Assembly: GCF_001571775.1 (NCBI RefSeq)
Contig: NZ_LRVM01000008.1
Location: forward strand, 53,362-117,361
Length of the DNA stretch: 64,000 nucleotides
Direction: 5' to 3'
From: Anaerotignum neopropionicum
Lineage (GTDB): Bacteria > Bacillota > Clostridia > Lachnospirales > Anaerotignaceae
Part shown: positions 1-9,600 of the stretch, in pieces
Layout of the letters: the number at the start of each line of letters is the position of its first letter
Position numbering within the stretch: the stretch's first letter is position 1
Made by a program: the position numbers and the translations under genes
The notes under the pieces: model-generated
Database searches by the model: none
What the model was told of the DNA's origin: nothing
The model's input: the letters and a program-made list of their open reading frames with translations, nothing else

Positions 1-44
1 AAACAGATTTGAATATAAGCTCAGTGAGAGGAGAAAAAAACAAG

Positions 45-1082
45 ATGAAGAGTCAGAGTGAGAGCTATAAAGCAGCAGGTGTGGATATTGTAGCAGGATA
101 CCAGGCAGTTGAACTGATGAAGCAGCATATTGCAAAAACAATGACAGCAGGGGTAATGTCCGATATTGGGGGCTTCGGCGGTCTTTTTGAATTGGATATG
201 ACAGGAATTACAAAGCCTGTTTTGGTAAGCGGTACAGACGGTGTGGGTACAAAGCTGAAATTGGCATTTTTGATGGACAAGCATGATACTGTTGGCATTG
301 ACTGCGTTGCTATGTGCGTAAACGATATTATCTGTGTTGGTGCAAAGCCTTTATTCTTCTTGGATTATATTGCCGTGGGCAAAAACTTCCCTGAAAAAAT
401 TGCCTCCATTGTTTCCGGTGTTGCGGAAGGCTGTGTACAGTGCGGTGCGGCGTTAATCGGCGGAGAAACAGCGGAAATGCCCGGCTTTTACCCAGTGGAT
501 GAATACGATTTGGCGGGCTTCTCCGTTGGCGTTGTGGATAAAGCGAAAATTTTGAATAATAAGACAATCAAAGAGGGGGATGTGCTGATTGCATTGCCCT
601 CTAGCGGCGTGCATTCCAATGGTTTTTCCTTGGTACGCCGTGTATTTGATGTAGAACATACAGATATGAAGGCACCAGTTGCAGAATTGGGCGGCAAGTC
701 CTTAGGGGAAACCTTGCTGACACCTACAAAAATTTATGTAAAGCCTATGCTGGCTTTGTTTGAAGAGGTGACGGTAAAGGCAGTTTCTCATATTACAGGG
801 GGCGGTTTTTACGAAAACATTCCCAGAAGTATTCCTAAGGGCTTTGGGGCAAGGATTCATAAAGACGCATTGCGCACTTTACCTATCTTTGATTTGCTTG
901 CAAAAAAAGGTAATATTCCTGAAAGAGATATGTTTAATACCTTTAACATGGGCGTTGGCATGAGCGTTGTTGTAGCAAAAGAGGATGCCCCAAAAGCATT
1001 GGAAATCTTAAAGTCAAACGGCGAGGACGCATACATTATGGGTGAAATTGTTGTTTCCGAGGAAGGTGTCGTAATATGCTAA
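45..1082 (+). CDS. purM: Phosphoribosylformylglycinamidine cyclo-ligase (AIR synthetase)
   Basis: This cytosolic enzyme closes FGAM to AIR using ATP, the fifth step of de novo purine synthesis. The 345-residue product has the normal length. It shows [13 protein letters not shown] near residue 61, GGETAEMPG near residue 140 and [10 protein letters not shown] near residue 251, all typical of PurM. I chose ATG at 45 because a GAGAGGAG ribosome binding site lies just upstream; an in-frame TTG at 9 has none. The stop overlaps the purN start by 7 bases, which suggests translational coupling. Upstream purine genes (such as purE, purC, purF) presumably lie left of the window. Identification is secure. 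Confidence 0.97.
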   Translation: MKSQSESYKAAGVDIVAGYQAVELMKQHIAKTMTAGVMSDIGGFGGLFELDMTGITKPVLVSGTDGVGTKLKLAFLMDKHDTVGIDCVAMCVNDIICVGAKPLFFLDYIAVGKNFPEKIASIVSGVAEGCVQCGAALIGGETAEMPGFYPVDEYDLAGFSVGVVDKAKILNNKTIKEGDVLIALPSSGVHSNGFSLVRRVFDVEHTDMKAPVAELGGKSLGETLLTPTKIYVKPMLALFEEVTVKAVSHITGGGFYENIPRSIPKGFGARIHKDALRTLPIFDLLAKKGNIPERDMFNTFNMGVGMSVVVAKEDAPKALEILKSNGEDAYIMGEIVVSEEGVVIC

Positions 1083-1684
1083 AAACAAAAATTGCAGTTT
1101 TTGTTTCCGGCGGCGGCACTAACCTTCAGGCATTGATTGATGCCGAAAAAAGAGGAGAAATTCCAAACGGTGAAATTGCTTTGGTTTTGGCAAGCAACGA
1201 CAGTGCATATGCATTGACCAGAGCGACAGAAAACGGCATAAAAAGCGTTGTTGTAAAAAGAAAAGAATTTCCCTCCCAAGAAACCTATGAAGAGCGGATG
1301 AAAGCCATTTTAGACGAAAACGGAATTGAAATGATTGTTTTGGCAGGCTTTATGTCTTTATTAAGCGAAGATTTTACTTCTCTTTATTCCAAAAGAATTG
1401 TGAATATCCATCCATCCTTGATTCCTTCTTTTTGCGGTAAAGGCTTTTACGGCTTGCACGTTCATGAGGCTGCTTTGGAATACGGCGTAAAGGTTACGGG
1501 CGCAACGGTGCACTATGTGAATGAAATTCCCGATGGCGGTGAAATTATTCTCCAAAAGGCAGTGGATATTTTAGCGGGAGACACCCCAGAAGTGTTGCAA
1601 AAAAGAGTCATGGAAGAAGCGGAATGGGTGCTTTTGCCCAAAGCAGTGGAAATGGTAGCCTGTAAATTACGGAAAGGAAACTGA
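1076..1684 (+). CDS. purN: Phosphoribosylglycinamide formyltransferase
   Basis: PurN transfers a formyl group from 10-formyl-tetrahydrofolate to GAR to give FGAR, the third step of purine synthesis. The 202-residue protein starts with [14 protein letters not shown], the phosphate-binding segment, and has [10 protein letters not shown] near residue 110, which contains the catalytic Asn and His. A later DGGEIILQ carries the catalytic Asp. Length and motifs fit the single-domain bacterial enzyme. The ATG lies inside the last codons of purM, and the next gene starts one base after its stop, so it is embedded in the operon. Confidence 0.96.
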   Translation: MLKTKIAVFVSGGGTNLQALIDAEKRGEIPNGEIALVLASNDSAYALTRATENGIKSVVVKRKEFPSQETYEERMKAILDENGIEMIVLAGFMSLLSEDFTSLYSKRIVNIHPSLIPSFCGKGFYGLHVHEAALEYGVKVTGATVHYVNEIPDGGEIILQKAVDILAGDTPEVLQKRVMEEAEWVLLPKAVEMVACKLRKGN

Positions 1685-1685
1685 T

Positions 1686-2405
1686 ATGGATATTTATAAA
1701 TTGAACTCCATGAAGGATTTGGTGAAAGACAACCCTTACGTTGGCAGAGGGATTGTGATTGGGAAAACAGTGGACGGAAGCAAGGCGGCAGTTGCATATT
1801 TTATTATGGGTCGCAGTGAAAATAGCCGTAACCGTGTTTTTATTGAAAACGGTGAAGAAGTAATTATCAAGCCCTTTGATGAATCTAAGGTGGAAGACCC
1901 TTCTTTGATTATTTATTCTCCTATTAAAAAGTTGGAAAATAAGTTGATTGTAACAAATGGTGATCAGACGGATACCATTTATGATTATGTGAAAGCAGGA
2001 AAAACCTTTGAAGAGAGCTTGGAAACAAGAGAATTTGAGCCAGACGTACCCAACTTTACACCCAGAATCAGTGGGATGCTGACATTTTCAGATGGTGACT
2101 TTGCCTATAAAATGAGTATTCTGAAAAGTACCGATGCAAAGGGCAGTGGTTGTAATCGATATACCTTTGCGTATCCTGGGTTTGATGGCTTGGGACATTT
2201 CATTCATACCTATGCTGGCGATGGCAACCCCTTGCCTACGTTCCAAGGCGAACCCGAAAGAGTGGCAATCCCTGAAAAAATTGATGCATTCGTACAGGAT
2301 ATTTGGGAGAACTTGAATGAAGAAAATAAAATCTCTCTTTATGTGAGATATATTGACTTGAAAACAGGAACCATTGAAAACCGTATGATAAATAAGAATA
2401 AGTAA
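1686..2405 (+). CDS. purO: IMP cyclohydrolase, PurO-like stand-alone enzyme
   Basis: The 239-residue product resembles the stand-alone IMP cyclohydrolase family (PF07826 type, related to archaeal PurO), which closes FAICAR to IMP in the last step of the pathway. Visible family-like segments are an early NPYVGRGIVIGK, then YFIMGRSENSRNRVF, and a central NFTPRISG followed by YAYPGFDG-like sequence. It is not the cyclohydrolase domain of bifunctional PurH. The context supports the role: it sits between purN and purB, and the transformylase gene in this operon lacks a cyclohydrolase domain. The start is ATG, one base after the purN stop, with GGAAAGGAAA as binding site. The function is inferred from family resemblance and context. 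Confidence 0.85.
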   Translation: MDIYKLNSMKDLVKDNPYVGRGIVIGKTVDGSKAAVAYFIMGRSENSRNRVFIENGEEVIIKPFDESKVEDPSLIIYSPIKKLENKLIVTNGDQTDTIYDYVKAGKTFEESLETREFEPDVPNFTPRISGMLTFSDGDFAYKMSILKSTDAKGSGCNRYTFAYPGFDGLGHFIHTYAGDGNPLPTFQGEPERVAIPEKIDAFVQDIWENLNEENKISLYVRYIDLKTGTIENRMINKNK

Positions 2406-2417
2406 GGAGATTGAGAT

Positions 2418-3854
2418 ATGAATACTACAAAGGAAATTTATCTTTCCCCCTTTTCAACCAGATATGCCAGCAAGGAGATGCAAGCTGTTTTTTCCGAGAG
2501 CTTTAAGTTCCGTACTTGGCGCAAGCTTTGGATTGCTTTGGCAAAAGCGGAAAAAGCTTTGGGTCTTGAAATTACTGATGATCAAATTGCGGAATTAGAA
2601 GCGTTCAAAGATGATGTTAATTTTGAGGTTGCGGAAGCAAGAGAAAAAATTGTACGTCACGATGTAATGAGCCATGTGTTTGCTTATGGTCAGCAATGCC
2701 CCAAGGCAGAACCCATTATCCATTTGGGCGCAACCTCCTGCTACGTTGGAGATAACACTGACGTGATTATTTTAAAAGAGGCATCTCTTATTATTTTGAA
2801 AAAAGCGGCTCAGGTAGTTAAAAATCTTTCGGAATTTGCGGAAGAGTACAAAAGCCTTCCCTGCTTGGCATATACCCATCTTCAGCCTGCGCAGCTGACA
2901 ACAGTGGGCAAAAGAGCAACCCTTTGGATTTATGAATTGTGTCAGGATATTCATGAAATGGAACATCGCTTGGAAGAACTGCTTTTATTGGGTTCCAAGG
3001 GCACTACAGGTACCCAGGCAAGCTTTATGGAGCTGTTTGAAGGGGACGAAGAGAAAATCAAGAAGATGGAAGCAATGATTGCCACGGATATGGGCTTTAA
3101 GGGCTGTGTTCCTGTTTCAGGGCAGACCTATTCCCGTAAAGTAGACGCTTATTTCTTATCAGTACTTTCTGGTTTTGCCCAGAGTGCTTATAAATTTTCC
3201 AATGATATGCGTATTTTGCAGTCTTTTGAAGAAATGGAAGAGCCTTTTGAAAAAAATCAGATTGGTTCCTCTGCAATGCCTTACAAGAGAAACCCCATGA
3301 GAAGCGAAAGAATTTCCGCTTTGGCTCGTTATGTTATTGTGGATTCCTTAAATCCTGCTTTAACCGCAGGAACCCAGTGGTTTGAAAGAACCTTGGATGA
3401 TTCTGCAAACAAGCGTATTTCCAGCGCAGAGGCGTTTTTGGCGGTGGATTCCATTTTAAATATTTACATGAATGTAACAGCCGGCTTGGTGGTTTATGAT
3501 AAGGTTGTGGAACGTCGTGTGATGGAAAAACTGCCCTTTATGGCAACGGAAAACATCATGATGAAATCCGTGAAAAAAGGCGGCAACAGACAGGAATTAC
3601 ATGAAGGATTGCGCACCCACTCCCATGCGGCGGCGGCAAAGGTAAAGCTTGAAGGTGGTAAGAACGACTTAATTGAAAGAATTGCGGCGGACGATGCATT
3701 CCCCTTGACCTTGGAAGAAATTCAAGCGGAATTGAATCCGGCTTTGTATATCGGCAGAAGTGCATCACAGGTAGATGAGTTTATAAAAGAGGTAGCGCAA
3801 CCGATTATCAAAAAATGGCATGATGCAGAAATTCAAGCGGAGTTAAAGGTATAA
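2418..3854 (+). CDS. purB: Adenylosuccinate lyase
   Basis: PurB acts twice in purine synthesis: it cleaves SAICAR to AICAR, and adenylosuccinate to AMP, releasing fumarate each time. The 478-residue protein belongs to the fumarase/aspartase superfamily and has the signature GSSAMPYKRNP near residue 285, with the catalytic Ser loop. It also has THLQPAQ near residue 155 with the conserved His. The length fits the longer clostridial form. A GGAGATTGAG binding site precedes the ATG, 12 bases after the previous stop. A hairpin-rich repeat element follows directly and separates it from the next purine gene. Confidence 0.96.
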   Translation: MNTTKEIYLSPFSTRYASKEMQAVFSESFKFRTWRKLWIALAKAEKALGLEITDDQIAELEAFKDDVNFEVAEAREKIVRHDVMSHVFAYGQQCPKAEPIIHLGATSCYVGDNTDVIILKEASLIILKKAAQVVKNLSEFAEEYKSLPCLAYTHLQPAQLTTVGKRATLWIYELCQDIHEMEHRLEELLLLGSKGTTGTQASFMELFEGDEEKIKKMEAMIATDMGFKGCVPVSGQTYSRKVDAYFLSVLSGFAQSAYKFSNDMRILQSFEEMEEPFEKNQIGSSAMPYKRNPMRSERISALARYVIVDSLNPALTAGTQWFERTLDDSANKRISSAEAFLAVDSILNIYMNVTAGLVVYDKVVERRVMEKLPFMATENIMMKSVKKGGNRQELHEGLRTHSHAAAAKVKLEGGKNDLIERIAADDAFPLTLEEIQAELNPALYIGRSASQVDEFIKEVAQPIIKKWHDAEIQAELKV

Positions 3855-3861
3855 AGAAATA

Positions 3862-4056
3862 TCTTGGAGGCGCTGCCTCCAAACCTCCCCAAGGGACGAG
3901 TCCCTTGACCCACCTTAACCCGCATAGAATGCGGGTTATATAAAAGTTTTTGGTCTTGCTTTTTACAAAAAGCAAGCGGGTGGTCATCACTTTTGCTACG
4001 CAAAAGCCAGCTTTGCTGTCTGCCCTATCTTGGGCAGTGAGTGGGTGGAACCCAAG
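3862..4056 (+). repeat. Hairpin-array repeat, copy 1 (within the purine operon)
   Basis: Seven short perfect inverted repeats follow each other with few bases between them. They are TTGGAGGC/GCCTCCAA (3864-3882), AAGGGAC/GTCCCTT (3891-3906), AACCCGCAT/ATGCGGGTT (3917-3937), CTTGCTTTTT/AAAAAGCAAG (3955-3976), CTTTTGC/GCAAAAG (3990-4006), CTGCCC/GGGCAG (4020-4037) and TGGGT/ACCCA (4042-4054). Loops are 2 to 6 bases. The last 100 bases are nearly identical to 22140-22232, and the CTTGC hairpin recurs at 34638 and 31243. There is no coding potential that I trust. It lies between purB and the AICAR transformylase gene, so it is probably transcribed with the operon. Confidence 0.85.
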
Positions 4057-4147
4057 GTTTGCCTACGATATGGGGTTCGGGGGCAGAGGCCTGAGGGCTT
4101 TTCCTTTACTAGAATACGAATTTATCTTGGACGGGGGAATTTTAAAA

Positions 4148-5332
4148 ATGAAAGAATTTGAATTAAAGTATGGCTGTAATCCAAATCAGAAACCGGCGAG
4201 AATTTATATGGCTGATGGTAGCGAACTACCTATCAAAATTTTGAGCGGAAAACCTGGATATATCAATTTTTTGGATGCCTTTAACAGCTGGCAGTTAGTA
4301 AAGGAATTAAAGGAAGCCTTGGGTCTGCCTGCGGCAACCTCCTTTAAGCATGTAAGCCCCACTTCTGCGGCGGTAGGGACACCCATGAGCACAGATCTGA
4401 AAAAGGCCTGCTTTGTGGGGGATATTGAAGGCTTGGATGAATCCCCTATTGCTTTGGCTTATGCAAGAGCAAGAGGGACAGATCGTTTGTGTTCCTATGG
4501 TGACTGGATTGCGTTAAGCGATGTTTGTGATGCAGTAACGGCAATCATGATTAAGAGAGAGGTTTCGGACGGTATCATTGCACCCGGTTACACAGCAGAG
4601 GCTTTGGAAATTTTAAAAGCCAAAAGAAACGGTTCCTATAATGTTGTGGAAATTGATGCTGATTTCCTTCCCGAAGAAAAAGAGGTCAAGCAGGTTTTTG
4701 GCATTACCTTCGAACAGGGAAGAAATAACTTTAAAATTGACAAGGCACTTTTGGAAAATATTGTAACAGATAATAAGAATTTGACGGAAGAAGCAAAAAG
4801 AGATTTGATAGTTGCTTTGATTACCTTAAAATATACCCAGTCTAATTCCGTTTGCTTTGCAAAGGATGGACAGGCAATTGGTGTTGGTGCCGGTCAGCAG
4901 TCCCGTATTCATTGCACTCGTCTTGCAGGAAGCAAAGCAGATATTTGGCACTTACGTCAGTGCGAAAAGGTGTTGAACCTGCCATTTTTGCCTTCCATAG
5001 CTCGTCCTGCAAGGGATAATGCCATTGATATTTATATTTCTGACGATTATGAGGATGTTTTGGCAGACGGCACTTGGGAAACGATTTTCTCTGTAAAGCC
5101 TGAACCCTTGACAAGAGAAGAAAAGAAAGCATACCTTGCTACAATCAAAGGCGTAGCTTTAGGCAGTGATGCTTTCTTCCCTTTTGGTGACAATATCGAA
5201 AGAGCGGCAAAAAGCGGCGTTTCCTATATCGCAGAACCCGGCGGTTCTATCCGTGACGATAATGTGATTGAAACCTGTAACAAATATAACATGGTAATGG
5301 CGTTTACAGGGATGCGATTGTTCCATCATTAA
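4148..5332 (+). CDS. purH: AICAR transformylase (single-domain PurH)
   Basis: The enzyme formylates AICAR to FAICAR with 10-formyl-tetrahydrofolate. The 394-residue protein corresponds only to the transformylase part of PurH: FKHVSPTSAAVG near residue 62 carries the catalytic Lys-His pair, and YTQSNSVCFAKDGQ followed by GVGAGQQSRIHCTRLA is the conserved core. The N-terminal MGS-like IMP cyclohydrolase domain of normal PurH is absent. The closure step is presumably made by the separate gene at 1686-2405. I chose ATG 4148, preceded by GGACGGGGGA, instead of an upstream in-frame start whose first 66 residues would translate the hairpin repeat. purD follows 19 bases later. Confidence 0.93.
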   Translation: MKEFELKYGCNPNQKPARIYMADGSELPIKILSGKPGYINFLDAFNSWQLVKELKEALGLPAATSFKHVSPTSAAVGTPMSTDLKKACFVGDIEGLDESPIALAYARARGTDRLCSYGDWIALSDVCDAVTAIMIKREVSDGIIAPGYTAEALEILKAKRNGSYNVVEIDADFLPEEKEVKQVFGITFEQGRNNFKIDKALLENIVTDNKNLTEEAKRDLIVALITLKYTQSNSVCFAKDGQAIGVGAGQQSRIHCTRLAGSKADIWHLRQCEKVLNLPFLPSIARPARDNAIDIYISDDYEDVLADGTWETIFSVKPEPLTREEKKAYLATIKGVALGSDAFFPFGDNIERAAKSGVSYIAEPGGSIRDDNVIETCNKYNMVMAFTGMRLFHH

Positions 5333-5351
5333 GAAGCGGAGGGCATTTAGA

Positions 5352-6614
5352 ATGAAAGTTATGGTAATTGGCGGTGGCGGCAGAGAGCATGCCATTGTGA
5401 AGAAAATCAAAGAAAATTCCAATGTAACTGAGCTTTTTGTGCTGCCTGGTAACGGTGGGATTGCCCAAGATGCTACTTGCGTGGATATTGGCGTAAAGGA
5501 AGTAGAAAAAATCGTTGCCTTTGCAGTGGAAAATAAAATCGAGTTTGCTGTAGTAGCTCCGGATGATCCCCTTGTATTAGGTGTTGTGGATGCGTTGGAA
5601 AACGTTGAAATTCCTTGCTTTGGCCCCAACAAAAGAGCGGCGATTTTGGAGGGAAGCAAGGTTTTCTCCAAAAATTTAATGAAAAAATACAACATCCCTA
5701 CGGCAGAATATGAAGTGTTTGACGATATGGCAAAGGCTTTGGAATATTTGGAAACAGCACCCATTCCTACGGTAATTAAGGCGGATGGCTTGGCCTTGGG
5801 AAAAGGGGTTGTGATTGCGGAAACAAGAGAAGCGGCGAAGGCTGCCGTTCGTTCCATGATGGAGGATAAAATTTTTGGCGCTAGCGGTGATCATATTGTC
5901 ATTGAGGAGTTTCTCACAGGCCCCGAGGTTTCCGTCCTTGCCTTTACCGACGGCAAAACCATGATTCCCATGGTTTCCTCCATGGATCATAAAAGAGCGT
6001 TGGATGGAGATAAGGGCTTAAATACAGGGGGCATGGGCACGATTGCACCAAACCCGTATTATACAGATAAAATCGCCGCAGAATGTATGGAAACCATTTT
6101 TCTGCCCACCATGGAGGCAATGAATCAAGAGGACAGAACCTTTAAGGGCTGTTTGTATTTCGGCTTGATGCTTACCCCTAATGGCCCAAAGACAATCGAA
6201 TATAACTGCCGTTTTGGTGATCCCGAAACACAGGTTGTATTACCACTGTTGGAAAGTGACCTTTTGACCATTATGCAGCATATCGCAAAGGGTACCTTGG
6301 CAGAAGCAGAGGTGAAGTTTGGAGAAAAAGCTGCCTGCTGTGTAATTATGGCTTCTAACGGTTATCCCGGAAAATATGAAACAGGGTTCCCTATTACTTT
6401 ACCCGAAAACAGCAACCAGATTTATGTTGCAGGGGCAAAAATCAAGGATGGCGTTATGGTAACAGGCGGCGGACGTGTATTGGGTGTGACGGAAGTGGCT
6501 AATTCCTTGGAAGAAGCAATTGGGAAGGCGTATGAAACAGTAAAAACCGTAAAATTCGAGAATGCATATTACCGCAATGATATTGGTAAAAAAGCTTTAG
6601 CAGCGGAGGTGTAA
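5352..6614 (+). CDS. purD: Phosphoribosylamine-glycine ligase (GAR synthetase)
   Basis: PurD joins phosphoribosylamine and glycine using ATP, the second pathway step. The 420-residue length is standard. The N-terminus has the VIGGGGREHAI loop, an ATP-grasp core follows (KADGLALGKGV near residue 147, NTGGMGT near residue 225), and YNCRFGDPETQ near residue 285 carries metal-binding residues. The ATG at 5352 follows a GCGGAGGGC binding site. purL begins 2 bases after the stop, so the genes are coupled. Confidence 0.97.
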   Translation: MKVMVIGGGGREHAIVKKIKENSNVTELFVLPGNGGIAQDATCVDIGVKEVEKIVAFAVENKIEFAVVAPDDPLVLGVVDALENVEIPCFGPNKRAAILEGSKVFSKNLMKKYNIPTAEYEVFDDMAKALEYLETAPIPTVIKADGLALGKGVVIAETREAAKAAVRSMMEDKIFGASGDHIVIEEFLTGPEVSVLAFTDGKTMIPMVSSMDHKRALDGDKGLNTGGMGTIAPNPYYTDKIAAECMETIFLPTMEAMNQEDRTFKGCLYFGLMLTPNGPKTIEYNCRFGDPETQVVLPLLESDLLTIMQHIAKGTLAEAEVKFGEKAACCVIMASNGYPGKYETGFPITLPENSNQIYVAGAKIKDGVMVTGGGRVLGVTEVANSLEEAIGKAYETVKTVKFENAYYRNDIGKKALAAEV

Positions 6615-6616
6615 GC

Positions 6617-9600
6617 ATGGTTTACAGAGTTTATGTAGAGAAAAAACAAGGGCTTACAGCAGAAGCAGATGCTTTGCGCCATGATATTGTAAGCTTGCTA
6701 GGCGTTGAAAGCTTGACCGATTTACGCCTTTTCAATCGCTATGATGTGGAAAACATTGAAAAGGATTTATTTGAGTATTGCAAAACCACTGTTTTTTCCG
6801 AACCTCAGCTTGACGATTTAAGGGAAGAATTGCCTGGGGAGCATGCAGTTGTTTTTGCAGTTGAATATTTGCCGGGGCAGTTTGACCAAAGAGCAAATTC
6901 TGCGGCAGAATGTATTCAGATTATTTCTAAAAAAGAAAGACCCTTGGTGCGTACGGCGAAGGTTTTTTTCCTGTATGGAAAGCTGACAGAAGAAGAGATT
7001 TCTGCCATTAAAAAATATGTAATCAACCCTGTGGAAGCCAGAGAGGCGGCCTTGGACACCTTTGAAACCTTGGCTGTGCAGTACGAAATCCCCACAGAGG
7101 TGGCGACGATTGACGGGTTTCTTACATTGGACGAGGCAGGCCTAGATGCTTTTGTAAAGCAGATGGGCTTGGCCATGGATTTGGATGACATTAAGGTTTG
7201 CCAGGCTTATTTTAAGCAAGAGAACAGAAATCCTACCATTACGGAAATCAAAATGATTGATACCTATTGGTCTGATCATTGTCGTCATACAACCTTTTTA
7301 ACAACGATTGATGATATTCAGTTTGAGGACAGTCTGCTACAGTCTGCTTACGAGGAATATTTGAAAACTAGAGAAGCAATCGGGCGTACAAAACCCATCA
7401 ATTTGATGGATATGGGCACCATTGCAGCAAAGTTTTTAAAGCAACAGGGAAAACTAACCAAGCTGGATGAATCCGAGGAAATTAACGCTTGCACGGTGAA
7501 AATCGATGTGAATGTTGAGGGTGAAACTCAAAAATGGCTGTTATTATTCAAAAATGAAACCCATAACCATCCCACAGAGATTGAGCCTTTCGGTGGTGCG
7601 GCTACCTGCGTGGGTGGCGCAATTCGTGATCCGTTGTCGGGACGTTCCTATGTATATGCAGCAATGCGTGTAACGGGTGCGGGAGACCCCACGGTACCTG
7701 TTTCCCAAACTATCCCAGGAAAGCTTCCTCAGCGCAAAATTGTAACCACAGCGGCGGCAGGCTACAGTTCTTACGGAAACCAGATTGGCCTTGCCACAGG
7801 TCAGGTGGATGAAATTTATCATCCCGGTTATGTGGCAAAGAGAATGGAAATCGGCGCAGTCATTGGTGCGGCTCCTGCGGAAAATGTGCGCAGAGAAGAA
7901 CCTATTGACGGGGATATTATCATCCTTTTAGGGGGACGCACAGGTCGTGACGGCTGTGGTGGCGCAACAGGCTCCTCCAAATCTCACACTGTAGAATCCT
8001 TAGAAAGCTGCGGCGCAGAGGTACAGAAGGGAAATGCACCAGAAGAAAGAAAATTACAGCGTCTGTTCCGTAACCAAGAAGCGGCGAAGTTAATTAAGCG
8101 TTGCAACGACTTTGGTGCTGGCGGTGTATCTGTTGCTATCGGTGAATTGGCACCGGGCTTAGTGATTGACTTAAATGCTGTACCAAAAAAATACGAAGGA
8201 CTTGACGGAACAGAACTGGCAATCAGCGAATCTCAGGAGAGAATGGCCGTTGTTGTTGCGGCAGAGGATGTGGAACGTTTTAAAGAATTGGCTTATGGTG
8301 AAAACTTAGAGGCTACTGTGGTTGCAGAGGTGAAGGCAGAGCCACGCTTGATAATGCATTGGAATGGCAAGAATATTGTGAATATTTCCCGGAAATTTTT
8401 GGATTCCAATGGTGCGGAAAAGCACATTTCCATTGCACCTGAGGCACCCAAAGCCATTACAAAGGAACTTCCTACAAGTTTTAAAGAGGGATTTTTGGCA
8501 GTGGCGGAGGATTTGAATGTCTGCTCCAAGCGAGGGCTTTCCGAACGATTTGACTCTACCATCGGCGCAGGAACTGTACTCATGCCTTTTGGCGGAAAAA
8601 CCCAGAGAACCCCGATTCAAGCAATGGTAAATAAGGTTTCCGTGGAGAAAAAGGATACCACGACCTGTTCCTTAATGGCATGGGGATACAATCCTTTTAT
8701 CGCCGAGGCAAGTCCTTACCACAGTGCATATCTTGCTGTTGTGGAATCGGTGACAAAACTTGTGGCAACAGGAGCAAAGTTTGAGGATGTTTATTTATCC
8801 TTCCAGGAATATTTTGAAAAGCCTTTGAAGGTCGGAAAACGCTGGGGCAAGCCTTTGGCGGCATTACTGGGTGCTTTTATGGCTCAAAAAGGCTTGGAAA
8901 TTGCTGCCATTGGCGGCAAGGACTCCATGAGTGGCAGTTTTGAGCACATTGATGTACCACCTACCTTGGTATCCTTTGCGGTAACAACGGAAGAAATAAG
9001 CAATATTATTTCTCCTGAGTTTAAAGGTGCGGGGCATAAGGTTGCTTTATTATTGCCTGAATATGATGAAAATGGCTTACCTACCACGGAAAGCTTAAAA
9101 GCAAACTTTGATTTAATTAATCAATTCATGAGAGCTGGCAAGGTTTTGAGCGCATACACACCCACCTATGGCGGGGTGGCAGAAGCTATTTTAAAAATGT
9201 CTATGGGCAATGAACTTGGTTTTACCTTTGCAGAAGGGATTTCCTTGGATACAGTATTCGGGTATCAATATGGCGGATTTCTATTGGAAATGGCAGGAGA
9301 AATTGAGGAAGGCATTCTTCTTGGTGAAACAACCGAAAAGCAGGCAATTGTGTGCGAAAAAGAAGAACTTCCTATGGGAGCGTTGATTGATCTTTATGAA
9401 GGGAAGCTTGAGAAGGTTTTTCCTTGTAATATTTCTGAAAAATCAGAAGGAATTCCTACCTTTACCTTTAACACAGAGAAAAAGTATCAGGCGAAGCTCT
9501 CTTTTGCCCAGCCGAAAGTGTTGATACCTGTATTCCCTGGTACAAATTGTGAGTATGATTCGGCTAAGGCGGTGGAAAGAGCTGGGGCAAAGGCTGAGAT

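Noticed and set aside
3950..4147. Extended N-terminus for the AICAR transformylase
   Set aside because: The extra 66 codons translate the hairpin-array repeat; ATG 4148 has a good site and a family-like N-terminus.
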